Notes under the pieces: model-generated
What the model was told of the DNA's origin: nothing
Database searches by the model: none
What the model saw: the letters and a program-made list of their open reading frames with translations, nothing else
Translations under genes and position numbers: made by a program
DNA from: Diaphorobacter ruginosibacter
GTDB lineage: Bacteria > Pseudomonadota > Gammaproteobacteria > Burkholderiales > Burkholderiaceae_C
NCBI RefSeq assembly: GCF_014395975.1
Contig: NZ_CP060714.1
Span: forward strand, 2,666,001-2,730,000
Length of the DNA: 64,000 nucleotides
Direction of reading: 5' to 3'
In this document: positions 8,907 through 18,606 of the stretch, in pieces
Layout: every line of letters begins with the position of its first letter
Position numbering within the stretch: the first letter of the stretch is position 1

Positions 8907-10163
8907 TCATGCCCTTTGCACACCCTCCCCCGGCTCGCGCAGCAAGCGCCAATGGTTGTCGAGCTGCACCCCCGGTGCGTTGTCACTGGCAAGCCGTGCA
9001 TGCTGAGGGCTCTGCAGCGTCACGCGGCCCTGCCCGCCGCTCCACAGCCGCTCGCCATCCCGCGCCAGCGGGCAAACATCGGCCTGCTCCACTGCGCCCA
9101 GGTACCGGCCTTGGGTGTCAAACCGAGCCAGGCAGTTCGATCTGGGGCAACTGACGACAAAGCCACCTTGCGGCCCAGGCGCGCACTCCACGCTACCGCC
9201 ATAGCCCGCGAGCGGAGGCTGATCTTGCGCTGCGCGCAGTTCGCGACCATTCCACACGGCAAACACAGGCGCCCCCTGGCGCCGCGCATCCGAGTGTTCG
9301 GCCTGTAGGGCGATGCCCATGATCTGACGCTCGGAATCCCAGGCGAGATGGCGAATGGACAGGCGCGGGTCTGGCAGTTTCCACTGGCCGAGCAAGCGGC
9401 CGTCCCGGGGATCCAGCGCCACCAGTGACGGATCCATGCCATCCAGCCACTTCTTGCTGCGCCCCGTCTCGCTTTGCGTGGGAATGCCGCCGTTGGCAAC
9501 GATCAGCGTACCTGCGGGATAGGAACCTACGGCCTCTGCAAGCACGATCAGCTCATGGGGGTCCATGCCGTGCGTGCGCCATTCGGCCCGCTTTTCCAGC
9601 GTGCGTGCATCGCGCAGCCCGATGCAGCCCTGGCTGTCTTCCAGATCGGTTTCCGTGGTCAGCAGAATACCCGCCGAACCGGAGGCGCCGCCGTGTGCGT
9701 GCACAGTGGCATCGCCTGCGAGCACCACATGGCCATTGAAACAGCGGTCCTCGTCCATCCAGGCCCAATGCGCCTTGCCGTCCTCGGGTTGCCAGCGCAC
9801 CAGCCAATCGCCGGGCCGACGCGCGGCAAACACGATCTGGCCATCGGGCAGCCGCTGCAGGCCATGGCCCCGGGTCGGCAGCGCCATCTTCGCAGCCACA
9901 TTCCAGGCCACCTGCCCACCGGGCCCCACCGCTGCGCTGAGCACGCCCGCCCAATCTTGCGCCATTCCGTCGGTGCGATCCTGCCAGACGGCCGCCAGGC
10001 GTGCCGTAACTGCCGTGGCGTCGTTGGCCACATCCACCTCGCCGGACAACGAAAGACCCGATACCCCGAGGCCGGCCGTCCCCATTGCCGAGGTGCTCAG
10101 CCAGTGCAGCCATTCGCGCCTGGACCAATGAAGGGGGTTGAGCGTGGCGTTCTTCACGTTCAA
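8907..10163 (-). CDS. DUF1513 family periplasmic protein, last gene of the imelysin operon
   Basis: About 418 aa. The start is probably TTG at 10163, overlapping the upstream stop as TTGA; a GTG two codons later is the alternative. The N-terminus looks like a Tat signal (SRREWLHWLSTSAMGTAGLGVSG). The body has beta-propeller-like repeats (LQRLPDGQIVFAARRPGDWLVRW, GHVVLAGDATVHAHGG, HELIVLAEAVGSYPAGTLIVANGGIPT) typical of DUF1513. The family has no proven biochemical role but is regularly the fourth gene of imelysin/di-heme operons, for instance beside icmP in Pseudomonas, where the locus is iron-responsive. It probably acts in the periplasm with the other three products. Confidence 0.85.
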   Translation of the reverse strand: MNVKNATLNPLHWSRREWLHWLSTSAMGTAGLGVSGLSLSGEVDVANDATAVTARLAAVWQDRTDGMAQDWAGVLSAAVGPGGQVAWNVAAKMALPTRGHGLQRLPDGQIVFAARRPGDWLVRWQPEDGKAHWAWMDEDRCFNGHVVLAGDATVHAHGGASGSAGILLTTETDLEDSQGCIGLRDARTLEKRAEWRTHGMDPHELIVLAEAVGSYPAGTLIVANGGIPTQSETGRSKKWLDGMDPSLVALDPRDGRLLGQWKLPDPRLSIRHLAWDSERQIMGIALQAEHSDARRQGAPVFAVWNGRELRAAQDQPPLAGYGGSVECAPGPQGGFVVSCPRSNCLARFDTQGRYLGAVEQADVCPLARDGERLWSGGQGRVTLQSPQHARLASDNAPGVQLDNHWRLLREPGEGVQRA

Positions 10164-11332
10164 TCACCATCGGTGTCGTTGAAGCCCAGCGGAATATCCA
10201 GAGCGGGCGCAATGTCGGACTGGAACATGACGGTGATGGCCTTCAGCCTTGCCGCGAGCGCAAGAATCCGTTCGTTGGCCCTGTCGCCGGCCTGCGGCCC
10301 GTGCACACCGCCAGCCTCCTTCGTGATCTCATTCAACTGCATGGTCACCGCACCCAAGGCATCGCGCCAGCGCAACGACAACGCGATATGCCCCTTGGTC
10401 AACAGAAGCGCCTCAATGGAAATCAGATCCTTGCCGGGCACGGGCGGCAACTGTCGCTGCGCCGGCGTCAGCAAGGCGTGCATGAGCAGCGACTGCCATT
10501 GCGCCTGCCATTCAAGCAGGTTGTCGGCCATCGCCATGCGCGCAAAGCTTGCCGGCTTGTCCGTTCCCTCGACCGTCTTGATGGGCTTTTCCATTTCGAT
10601 CCAGCGCAGGCGCTCCACGCCGCCCAGCCACTGATTCACCCACTCCGCCATGGCCGAGCCAGTTTCTTCTGCGGTTGCACCAAGTCTGCCCGACGTCTCG
10701 CCCCCCTCCTCGCTGCCTTCGTTCCACCTCCTGGATTCGAGCGTCTTGAAATCGCTTGCAAGTGCTGCGGCTTCCACGGTGATGGCTTTTGCCACCTGCA
10801 ATGCGAAGGCACACTCGGCGGTGGAGGGCTTCAGCCCCTGATGCAGCAGCCAATCGAGCGCGCCAAAGCCCTTGGCTGGCGTGCCAATCAGTTCCATGTC
10901 GGCAGCGGTTTGAGGCGCCTTCCTGACGGCCCGCTCGATCAACTGCGAACGGATCGGTGTGAAGTCGATTTGCCGCAGCGAACGCCGCACCACCAAAGGA
11001 CCGATGTTCGGCGTGGAGAGTGCAAGCCAGGCCGCATGGGTTTGTCGCCATTGCGTGCGCAGTGCTCCGGCATTCGTTTCGGCACCGGAGCAGAAACCCG
11101 CCAGGGCGCGTTCCTGCAGTTTCGAGGCGCTGACAAAACCTTCCGCACGCTCAGGCAGATACTTTCCGTACAGGCTTTGCAGCATGTCGGCCGCCGTGTA
11201 GTAAGGCATGGCAGCGTCGCGTACCGGCTCCTGGGCCTTGGCCTCCAATGCACCGAATATGCCCAGCATCACGCCAGCGCATACCAGACCACGCACACCC
11301 GGCAATGGAAAACTGAATGGAGTCTTCGTCAT
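10160..11332 (-). CDS. Imelysin (M75) family periplasmic protein, second copy
   Basis: 390 aa from ATG 11332, which overlaps the upstream stop as ATGA; the upstream open stretch to 11425 lies inside the neighbouring gene. Residues 1-33 look like a signal peptide (LPGVRGLVCAGVMLGIFGALEAKAQ). The helical body follows the imelysin pattern (ALAGFCSG, LRTQWRQTHAAWLALSTPNIGPL, GVERLRWIEMEKPI). The GxHxxE metal-site motif of M75 is degenerate here: the corresponding stretch reads GFGALDWLL, with Gly for His and Asp for Glu. This matches the shorter imelysin-like partner in known iron operons. It is probably an iron or haem-associated periplasmic factor, not a peptidase. Confidence 0.87.
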   Translation of the reverse strand: MTKTPFSFPLPGVRGLVCAGVMLGIFGALEAKAQEPVRDAAMPYYTAADMLQSLYGKYLPERAEGFVSASKLQERALAGFCSGAETNAGALRTQWRQTHAAWLALSTPNIGPLVVRRSLRQIDFTPIRSQLIERAVRKAPQTAADMELIGTPAKGFGALDWLLHQGLKPSTAECAFALQVAKAITVEAAALASDFKTLESRRWNEGSEEGGETSGRLGATAEETGSAMAEWVNQWLGGVERLRWIEMEKPIKTVEGTDKPASFARMAMADNLLEWQAQWQSLLMHALLTPAQRQLPPVPGKDLISIEALLLTKGHIALSLRWRDALGAVTMQLNEITKEAGGVHGPQAGDRANERILALAARLKAITVMFQSDIAPALDIPLGFNDTDGD

Positions 11333-12849
11333 AGCGATTCCACAAATTGGACCAGCGCCGCTCGCTCCTCGGCGCTCATTTTCAGGACATTCTGCTGGGC
11401 CGGCTCCGCCTCGCCGCCATGCCACAAGATGGCCTCCAGCACACCTCGCGCCCGGCCGTCATGCAGCAATCGCTGATGCCCGTTCACGTCGCGCAGCAAG
11501 CCCACGCCCCACAGAGGAGGCGTGCGCCATTGCTGGCCACTGGCCTGGAAGTCGGGCCTGCCGTCGGCAAGCGCCGGCCCCATGTCATGCAGCAGCAAGT
11601 CGGTATAGGGCCAGATGCGCTGGCCCCCAATCGCCTTCGCGGTGAGCGCCGGAAATGGCCCGTCGCCCGTCACATAGCTTGGCGTATGGCACACCGCGCA
11701 TTGCGCACGGGCGAATAGCGCCTGCCCTTGCCTGACAATCATGTCATTCACGTTGCGCCGGGCGGGGGGTGCCAACGTCGCCTGATAGAAGATCACATCA
11801 TTCAAGGTCTTGTCGTCGATCTCGGGTGACGCCTTGCTCGCCTGCGAAGCGATCAACCCCTTGACCCCCTTGCCCGCGCCGCCTCCATGGGCAGCGGCCA
11901 GGCAGTCTTTTTGCGATGGCGTGCAAGCCTCTTGCGGGAACACGGTCGATGTGATCCCGATATCGCCCAGAAACGCGCTGGCCGTCTGGTGCGCAACGCT
12001 GGGGGAGTTGGCCTTCCAGCCGAAACGGCCAATCGCCTCGCGCCGGCCGTAGGCATCCCACACCCTGTTCACCTGGCCCTTGATCGGCCCATCCAATGCC
12101 GCCTGCGCCCTGGCATTGGCCAGGATGGCGGACTCCGGAATGGCCTCGATCAGGCCCACGCCAATCACCTGCGGGGCGATGCGCGGTCCGATCATCACAT
12201 TCCTGGCCAGGGGCCCATAGCCCAGATCCGTCAGTTCATAACGCGGCTTGAGCAGCTCGTAGGTCGTGCCATCGGCAAACCGGCCTTGGATCTTCTCTCC
12301 GTGAATTCGCACGATGCCCTCGGGCTTCACGCCTCGCACGGCAGCCGTGTTGAACTGGTTTCCATACACCGGCTCGGGGACCACGCCCGCGCGGGGATCA
12401 GCCTTGCCGGGTATGGACAGACGCATCAGAAGCGCCACGGCCGGCTCCGGATCGGGCCCCAGGGTACGGTGAAAATCCGGCGGCTCGCCACGTCCATCGA
12501 GAATGTGGCATGCGCCGCAACTGCGTGCATTGAAGTGGGGCCCCAGGCCATCGCGCAAGCGCGTCGATGCCGGCGCCTCCACCCAGTTGCGCTTGAAAAA
12601 CGAGTTGCCGATGACAAAGCGCGTGCGCTCCTCATCGGACAGATTGGCGAGCGCAAACGAGAACGCGTTCTTGCCCGTCGCATGCACCGTGGTGTTGCCC
12701 CCGGTGAACTCGCTGGGGTCGTCCGCCTTCTCAGCGCTCTCGCCAACCGCGTTGGCGGCCAGGGCAGTCAACGCGCTCAAAGCAGCCAGTGCAGCCATCG
12801 CGCAGGCCATGCGCGATGGCCTTGCATGCCGCGACACCATGCGCATCAA
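11329..12849 (-). CDS. Di-heme oxidoreductase family protein (DUF1111, putative thiol oxidoreductase)
   Basis: 506 aa. The N-terminus contains an export signal (MACAMAALAALSALTALAANA). Two c-type haem motifs are visible: CGACH at 111-115 and CAVCH near residue 380, the latter in a cytochrome-c-like C-terminal domain. The order matches DUF1111/di-heme oxidoreductases related to MauG-type proteins. GKNAFSFALANLSDEERTRF and RNWVEAPASTRLRDGLGPHFN are family-like segments. Both ends overlap neighbours by ATGA, so translation is coupled to the two imelysins. Its probable role is periplasmic electron transfer linked to iron uptake; this is inferred from operon context, and the substrate is not known. 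Confidence 0.88.
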   Translation of the reverse strand: MMRMVSRHARPSRMACAMAALAALSALTALAANAVGESAEKADDPSEFTGGNTTVHATGKNAFSFALANLSDEERTRFVIGNSFFKRNWVEAPASTRLRDGLGPHFNARSCGACHILDGRGEPPDFHRTLGPDPEPAVALLMRLSIPGKADPRAGVVPEPVYGNQFNTAAVRGVKPEGIVRIHGEKIQGRFADGTTYELLKPRYELTDLGYGPLARNVMIGPRIAPQVIGVGLIEAIPESAILANARAQAALDGPIKGQVNRVWDAYGRREAIGRFGWKANSPSVAHQTASAFLGDIGITSTVFPQEACTPSQKDCLAAAHGGGAGKGVKGLIASQASKASPEIDDKTLNDVIFYQATLAPPARRNVNDMIVRQGQALFARAQCAVCHTPSYVTGDGPFPALTAKAIGGQRIWPYTDLLLHDMGPALADGRPDFQASGQQWRTPPLWGVGLLRDVNGHQRLLHDGRARGVLEAILWHGGEAEPAQQNVLKMSAEERAALVQFVESL

Positions 12850-14048
12850 GGCTGCACCAGCGTCAGCTTGGTGATGCCGATGGCATTGGCCGCCTGCACC
12901 AGCAGCTTCGACTGTTCGGTTGCACTGTCCACGGCCGCCTGAATGCGCTTGCGGCCCGGAGCATCCGCGCCACCGATGATTTCACGGTCAAACGGCGCCT
13001 GGATGGCCTCGGTGGCAGCCACGGTCTTGGCAATCTGCTCGCTCGTCCTGGTGGCCAGTGCGGCATTCCTGGCTGTCACGAGGTCCGCCACGCCGGCCAC
13101 CTTGAGCAGCGAACCGTCACGGCGTTTGTACCGTCCCAGCCACACGTTCTGGATGCCCAGAGCATTGGTCACCATGTCCCTGTGCGTGTTGTCGGAGAAG
13201 CAGGAATGTTCGTCCTCCTGATCCTGTGAATTGAGCGGCACCTCCATGCGCTCGCCCGCCAGCTCGCCTCGCGACAGCGAACCCAGACCGACGATGATCT
13301 TGCGCACCGACTCCATGCCGCCCGCGTCGAACTTGTTGCGGTAGCTTTTCGGGCCGGGCGTCCATGCCTTCACCAGACCATTCAGGTCGTCGAGGAGCAA
13401 TTCCGTCACGACCTGGAGGTACTGGCGACGGCGATCCGCATGGGGACGCTTGCCGTCCATGTAGTCCTCGAACGAACGATTGCCCGGGCCGGTATCCGAC
13501 AGATCCTGTCCCCACAGCAGAAACTCGATGGCATGCCAGCCGGTGGTGATGTTCTCTTCGCCACCGCGCTCATTCTGTTTGACGAGATTTTCTTTGGTGA
13601 TCTTGAACTTGGGGTCGTTGACAAACCCCGCGTCGGGCTTGCCCTCCACATAGTCCACATAGGACTCGTCCATGGGCCAGGCGTTCAACTGTCCCTCGGG
13701 ACCTTCATCGTTATCGATGGGGCCGGCATAGAAGCGGTAGGCCTCGGTCTGTCCATAGAACTCCCGCGCATCCAGCCAGGCCTTGCGGGCCGCATCCATT
13801 GCCGTCTGCGATGGCGTGGCAATCAGCACCGCAATGGCCTTTTGCATGTCGAGCGCGGACGCCAGCACGTCGCCATAGCTGGCATGCACCAGCTCTCCAT
13901 AGCCCACGGCCACGGCACGCGCATCCACCGCAGGGCCCTTGGGGGCCGCGGTCTGCGCCAAAGCCTGCGGCATGCCACCCGAACCCCCCCCCAAGCCCAG
14001 ACCCAGAGCCATGCCCAACACTGCACGGCGTACGACTAGCTGCTTCAT
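12846..14048 (-). CDS. Imelysin (M75/IrpA) family iron-regulated periplasmic protein
   Basis: 400 aa, first gene of the operon. Signal sequence at residues 1-32 (RRAVLGMALGLGLGG then ALAQTA). The imelysin core is well kept: AVAVGYGELVHASYGDVLASA, ARKAWLDAREFYGQTEAYRFYAGPID, NAWPMDESYVDYVEG and the metal-site motif GWHAIEFLLWGQD (GxHxxE, His172/Glu175). The C-terminus contains EDEHSCFSDNTHRD, typical of IrpA/IcmP-like members. Such proteins bind iron or haem-related ligands, and some were first reported as insulin-cleaving peptidases. No clear Fur box was visible in the 355 bp upstream, although regulation by iron is expected for the family. Confidence 0.9.
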   Translation of the reverse strand: MKQLVVRRAVLGMALGLGLGGGSGGMPQALAQTAAPKGPAVDARAVAVGYGELVHASYGDVLASALDMQKAIAVLIATPSQTAMDAARKAWLDAREFYGQTEAYRFYAGPIDNDEGPEGQLNAWPMDESYVDYVEGKPDAGFVNDPKFKITKENLVKQNERGGEENITTGWHAIEFLLWGQDLSDTGPGNRSFEDYMDGKRPHADRRRQYLQVVTELLLDDLNGLVKAWTPGPKSYRNKFDAGGMESVRKIIVGLGSLSRGELAGERMEVPLNSQDQEDEHSCFSDNTHRDMVTNALGIQNVWLGRYKRRDGSLLKVAGVADLVTARNAALATRTSEQIAKTVAATEAIQAPFDREIIGGADAPGRKRIQAAVDSATEQSKLLVQAANAIGITKLTLVQP

Positions 14049-14403
14049 AAATCCTCTCGCGACAAAAAGCGCCTCCGCCGTCGGAACTGCTGCATGAATG
14101 AGTCAATGCACCAGCGCCCGGACGGAGCACGGCAATACAACAAAGTGTTGGCTTGGCTGCAGGCGTTTTTGAGAGTTATGTTTGTGCGCGGCCTGGCTTG
14201 CGGGATCGGAGGACAGGGCCTCGATCAGGTTCGGCCGGGCATTTTTTCACGCAAGGTGATATCCCGCCGATCGGTGGAGTATGGCCTACCGCTCTATATC
14301 CGCACAGTCTTCGCCGGATCTTCTGCAAGCCGTTCCACCGGGCAGCGAACCTACGAACCGGTATCGCCTGCATCCGGATACCCGGAATGGGATAATCGGC
14401 CCC
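14049..14403. other. Divergent promoter region of the imelysin operon and map
   Basis: 355 bp between the minus-strand imelysin operon and plus-strand map. It must hold both promoters. I searched by eye for a Fur-box-like dyad (GATAATGATAATCATTATC) and did not find one. Short GC-rich partial inverted repeats occur at about 14180-14245, but no convincing terminator or riboswitch was recognised. Confidence 0.5.
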
Positions 14404-15222
14404 ATGAGCAGCATCTCCACCAAAAACGCAGAAGAAATCGCCGGCATGCGCGAGGCCTGCCGCCTCGCCTCCGAAGTGCTGGACTACATCACGCCCCATA
14501 TCAAGCCAGGCATCACCACCCTGGACATTGACCGCCTGGGCAAGGAATGCATGGACAAGCAGGGCACGGTCTCGGCCACCATCGGCTACCAGCCGCCCGG
14601 CTACCCACCCTACCCCGGCCACCTGTGCACCTCGGCGAACCACGTGGTCTGCCATGGCATTCCCAACGACAAGGCCCTGAAGAAGGGTGACATCGTCAAC
14701 GTGGACGTCACCGTCATCACCAAGGATGGCTGGTTCGGCGACAACAGCCGCATGTACCTGATCGGGGAATGCTCGATCGCGGCCAAGCGCCTGTGCGCCC
14801 TGACATTCGACGCGATGTGGCTCGGCATCCAGCAGGTCAAGCCCGGGGCGCGCCTGGGCGACGTGGGCCACGCGATCCAGACCTTCGCCGAGAGCAACCA
14901 TCTGTCGGTCGTGCGCGAATTCTGCGGCCATGGCATCGGCAAGAAATTCCATGAAGAGCCCCAGGTGCTGCACTATGGCCGCCCCGGCACGGGCGAACTG
15001 CTCGTGCCCGGCATGACGTTCACGATCGAGCCCATGCTGAACCTCGGCAAGCGCGAGATCAAGGAGCTGGGCAAGGACGGCTGGACCATCATCACCAAGG
15101 ACCACAGCCTGTCGGCGCAGTGGGAACATACCGTCCTCGTGACCGAGACTGGCTACGACGTGCTCACGCTCTCCGAAGGTTCGCCCGCCCTTCCGCCGTT
15201 CGTCACCTCGACGCGTACCTGA
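14404..15222 (+). CDS. map: Methionine aminopeptidase, type I
   Basis: 272 aa from ATG 14404 (MSSISTKNAEEIAGMREACRLASE). Removes N-terminal methionine from nascent proteins in the cytosol. The dinuclear metal-site motifs are present: NHVVCHGIPND, VNVDVTVITKDGWFGDNSRM (the two Asp ligands), FCGHGIGKKFHEEPQV (His), FTIEPMLN (Glu) and WEHTVLVTETG (Glu). No N-terminal zinc finger, so type Ia. The tail after the last motif runs on for about 20 residues. glnD follows 86 nt later in the same direction. The usual rpsB neighbour is not on this side. Confidence 0.96.
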   Translation: MSSISTKNAEEIAGMREACRLASEVLDYITPHIKPGITTLDIDRLGKECMDKQGTVSATIGYQPPGYPPYPGHLCTSANHVVCHGIPNDKALKKGDIVNVDVTVITKDGWFGDNSRMYLIGECSIAAKRLCALTFDAMWLGIQQVKPGARLGDVGHAIQTFAESNHLSVVREFCGHGIGKKFHEEPQVLHYGRPGTGELLVPGMTFTIEPMLNLGKREIKELGKDGWTIITKDHSLSAQWEHTVLVTETGYDVLTLSEGSPALPPFVTSTRT

Positions 15223-15308
15223 TCGGCCCCGGCACCCACAGGGTGTTCCGGTGCGGGTCGTCGCAATGGGGCAAGGTATTGGTGCACAGTTCTTGCTTGT
15301 CTTCTCAC

Positions 15309-17951
15309 ATGTCCTCGCATCACAACACCCTCTCCGCAGCGGCGCAGGAACAGACCGATGATCTGGCCGCGCTGCGCGATCAGTACAAGGCCGCCAAGGC
15401 GGCGGCCATCGCGACGCTGCTCACGCCGGTGTCCACGACGCGCGGCATCCGCACGCTGCTGAACCGGCTGTCCCAGAACACCGACCACCTGCTCACGCGG
15501 CTGTGGAACCGCGCCGGGCTCTCCGGCACCGCGGCGCTGGTGGCCGTCGGCGGCTACGGGCGGGCGCAGCTGTTCCCGCACTCCGACGTGGATGTGCTGG
15601 TGCTGCTGCCCGAGAGCGCGGCAGGCGAGCTGGCGCCCGACTGGCGAGCGCCGATCGAGGCCTTCATCGGCAGTTGCTGGGACGCGGGACTGGAGATCGG
15701 CTCCAGCGTGCGCACGGTAAGCGACTGCCTGCGCGAATCCGCGGCCGACGTCACGGTGCAGACCTCGCTGCTCGAGGCACGGCAGTTGTGCGGCAGCCGG
15801 GAGCTGTTCTCGCAGTTCCAGCAGCGCTACGACGAACAGATGGACCCCAAGGCCTTCCTGATCGCCAAGACCTTCGAGATGCGCCAGCGCCACAACAAGT
15901 ACGAGAACACGCCCTACGCGCTGGAGCCCAATTGCAAGGAATCGCCCGGCGGGCTGCGCGACCTGCAGTTCATCAGCTGGGCGGCGCGCGCTGCGGGTTT
16001 CGGGCGCAACTGGGACGAGCTGGCGGAAACCGGCCTTGCCACGCCTTTCGAGGTGCAGCAGATCGAGCGCAACGAAGCCCTGCTGTTCCTGGTCCGCGCC
16101 AAGCTGCACGCGGTGGCAGGAAGGCGCGAGGATCGCCTGGTGTTCGACCTGCAGACCGCCGTGGCCGAGGCCTTCGGCTACCGCTCGACCACGCCCGAAG
16201 GCAAGAAGCTCGCGATGCGCGCAAGCGAGACGCTGATGCGCCGCTACTACTGGGCCGCCAAGGCCGTGCAGCAGCTCACGCAGATCCTGTACCTGAACAT
16301 CCAGGAGCGCTTCTACCCCAGCTCCCACGAGCTGCGTCCGATCAACGAGCGCTTCTTCGAGAAGGCCGGCCTGATCGAGGTGGCGTCGGACGATCTCTAC
16401 AAGAAGAACCCGCACGCCATCCTGGAAACGTTCCTGCTCTATGAGACCACCGTCGGCCTGAAGGATCTCTCGGCCAGGACACTGCGCGCGCTGTACGACT
16501 CGCGCTTCATCATGGACAGCGAATTCCGCCGCGATCCGGTGAACCGCGCCACGTTCATGCAGATCCTGAAACAGCCCGCCGGCATCACGCATGCGATGCG
16601 GCTGATGAACCAGACCTCGGTGCTGGGACGCTATCTCTGGCCATTCCGCCGCATCGTCGGGCAGATGCAGCACGACCTGTTCCATGTGTATACGGTGGAT
16701 CAGCACATCCTCATGGTGCTGCGCAACGTACGCCGCTTCTTCATGCCCGAGCATGCCCACGAATATCCGTTCTGCTCGCAGCTCGCAGGCGGCTGGGACA
16801 AGCCGTGGATCCTGTACCTCGCGGCACTCTTCCACGACATCGGCAAGGGACGCGGGGGCGATCATTCGCAGATCGGAGCCATCGAGATCCGGCGTTTCTG
16901 CAAGCAGCATGGCATCGACCGGGACGACGCCGCACTGCTCGACTTCCTGGTACGAGAGCACCTGACCATGAGCCAGGTGGCCCAGAAACAGGATCTGGCC
17001 GACCCGGACGTGATTCGTGCCTTTGCCGATCGCGTGGGCACCGAGCGCTATCTCACAGCGCTGTACCTGCTGACGGTGGCCGACATCCGCGGCACCTCGC
17101 CCAAGGTCTGGAACGGCTGGAAGGGCAAGCTGCTCGAGGACCTGTACCGCTCCACGCTGCGCGTGCTGGGCGGCCGTGCGCCGGATGCAGCGGCCGACAT
17201 CGAGGCCCGCAAGCGCGAGGCGCTGATCCAGCTGGCGCTCAGCTCGCAACCCTTCGAATCACACAAGAAGCTCTGGGATACGCTCGATGTGAGCTATTTC
17301 ATGCGCCACGAGGCCGCCGACATCGCCTGGCATACCCGCCACCTCTCGCGTCACGTCGGCTCGGGCACGCCCGTGGTGCGCGTGCGCCAGTCGCTCGCGG
17401 GCGAAGGCCTGCAGGTGCTGGTGTATTCGCCAGACCAGCCGGAGCTGTTCGCGCGCATCTGCGGCTATTTCGAGCGCGCCGGTTTCTCGATCCTGGACGC
17501 GCGCGTGCACACCGCGCTCAACGGCCACGCGCTCGACACCTTCCAGGTCGTGCCCTCTGAAACTCTTTCAGGCCACCACCGCGAGCTGATGAATCTGATC
17601 GAGAGCGAGCTGGTGCGGGCCATTTCCGCGACCGGCCCGCTACCCGAGCCGACGAAGCGGCGCGTCTCCCGCCGCGTGAAAAGCTTTCCGTTCGCGCCGC
17701 GCGTCTCGCTGAAGCCTGATGAAAAAGCCCAGCGCTGGATCCTGAGCATCACCGCCAGCGACCGCGCGGGCCTGCTCTACACCGTGGCGCGCATCCTCTC
17801 GCATCACCAGCTCAGTGTGCAGCTCGCCAAGGTCAGCACGCTGGGCGAGCGCGTCGAAGACACCTTTCTGGTGCAGGGCAGCGAGCTCCAACATGGTGCA
17901 CGGCAGATCCAGATCGAGACCGAGCTGCTCAAGGCACTGGCCGCGACCTGA
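15309..17951 (+). CDS. glnD: [Protein-PII] uridylyltransferase/uridylyl-removing enzyme
   Basis: 880 aa from ATG 15309; the frame is open further upstream but overlaps map. GlnD senses glutamine and adds or removes UMP on PII proteins, controlling nitrogen assimilation. Domains in order: nucleotidyltransferase with GGYGRAQLFPHSDVDVLVLL (residues 81-100, Asp93/Asp95 as metal ligands); linker and GlnE-like helices (NKYENTPYALEPNCKESPGGLRDLQ); HD domain with LFHDIGKGRGGDHSQIG; two C-terminal ACT domains (LQVLVYSPDQPELFARICGYF and SITASDRAGLLYTVARIL) that bind glutamine. The length is normal. It converges on def with a 30 bp gap. Confidence 0.96.
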   Translation: MSSHHNTLSAAAQEQTDDLAALRDQYKAAKAAAIATLLTPVSTTRGIRTLLNRLSQNTDHLLTRLWNRAGLSGTAALVAVGGYGRAQLFPHSDVDVLVLLPESAAGELAPDWRAPIEAFIGSCWDAGLEIGSSVRTVSDCLRESAADVTVQTSLLEARQLCGSRELFSQFQQRYDEQMDPKAFLIAKTFEMRQRHNKYENTPYALEPNCKESPGGLRDLQFISWAARAAGFGRNWDELAETGLATPFEVQQIERNEALLFLVRAKLHAVAGRREDRLVFDLQTAVAEAFGYRSTTPEGKKLAMRASETLMRRYYWAAKAVQQLTQILYLNIQERFYPSSHELRPINERFFEKAGLIEVASDDLYKKNPHAILETFLLYETTVGLKDLSARTLRALYDSRFIMDSEFRRDPVNRATFMQILKQPAGITHAMRLMNQTSVLGRYLWPFRRIVGQMQHDLFHVYTVDQHILMVLRNVRRFFMPEHAHEYPFCSQLAGGWDKPWILYLAALFHDIGKGRGGDHSQIGAIEIRRFCKQHGIDRDDAALLDFLVREHLTMSQVAQKQDLADPDVIRAFADRVGTERYLTALYLLTVADIRGTSPKVWNGWKGKLLEDLYRSTLRVLGGRAPDAAADIEARKREALIQLALSSQPFESHKKLWDTLDVSYFMRHEAADIAWHTRHLSRHVGSGTPVVRVRQSLAGEGLQVLVYSPDQPELFARICGYFERAGFSILDARVHTALNGHALDTFQVVPSETLSGHHRELMNLIESELVRAISATGPLPEPTKRRVSRRVKSFPFAPRVSLKPDEKAQRWILSITASDRAGLLYTVARILSHHQLSVQLAKVSTLGERVEDTFLVQGSELQHGARQIQIETELLKALAAT

Positions 17952-17981
17952 TCGATTCCACCGGTTCCCCCCGGCCTGGAG

Positions 17982-18521
17982 TCAGTCGTCCTCGGCGGCA
18001 CTGATGCCGGGGAACAGGACCTCGGTGTATCCGAACTGAGTGAAGTCGCGCACGCGCATCGGATACAGCTTGCCCCAGAGGTGGTCGCATTCGTGCTGCA
18101 CGACCCGCGCATGGAATCCCTCTGCCTCGCGGTCGATCACCCTGCCCTGCGGATCGAAGCCCTGATAGCGGATGCGCACGAAACGCGGCACCTTGCCGCG
18201 CAGGCCGGGCACGGAAAGGCAGCCCTCCCAGTCATCCTCTTCTTCGTCACCCAGCGGCGTGATCACGGGGTTGATCAGCACCGTGGGCGGAACGAGGGGC
18301 CGGTCGGGGTAGCGTGGATTGAGTTCCGTCGAGCCGAAGATCACCACCTGCAGGTCCACGCCAATCTGCGGCGCGGCAATGCCGGCCCCATTGGCCTCCC
18401 ACATCGTGTCGTGCAGGTCGGCGATGAGCTGGTGCAGCTCGGGCGTGTCGAAGCGTGTGACCTGCTGCGCCACGCGCAGCAGCCGGGGGTCCCCCATCTT
18501 GAGTATGGTCTTTACGGTCAT
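17982..18521 (-). CDS. def: Peptide deformylase
   Basis: 179 aa from ATG 18521 (MTVKTILKMGDPRLL); an ATG four codons earlier is a weaker option. It removes the N-formyl group from new proteins before methionine aminopeptidase acts, a functional partner of map 3 kb away. All three PDF motifs are present: GAGIAAPQIG (45-54), EGCLS with metal-binding Cys101, and HECDH with His143/His147 and Glu144. The spacing and the acidic insertion GDEEEDDWEG before motif 2 are typical of the beta-proteobacterial second PDF type, and there is no fmt gene alongside, so it may not be the only deformylase. Confidence 0.93.
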   Translation of the reverse strand: MTVKTILKMGDPRLLRVAQQVTRFDTPELHQLIADLHDTMWEANGAGIAAPQIGVDLQVVIFGSTELNPRYPDRPLVPPTVLINPVITPLGDEEEDDWEGCLSVPGLRGKVPRFVRIRYQGFDPQGRVIDREAEGFHARVVQHECDHLWGKLYPMRVRDFTQFGYTEVLFPGISAAEDD

Positions 18522-18606
18522 GTCGAAATCCATCAATGTATGGGGTTCAGGATAGCGCAGGAGGCGGATGGCGATAAGTTGCCCCGGACTCGCGCACAAT
18601 CACGCC

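Noticed and set aside
14049..14403. Fur box upstream of the imelysin operon
   Set aside because: No dyad resembling the Fur consensus was found by eye; iron control remains an expectation from the family only.
15153..17249. 698-codon minus-strand open frame opposite glnD
   Set aside because: GlnD is unmistakable on the plus strand; the antisense frame has no domain.
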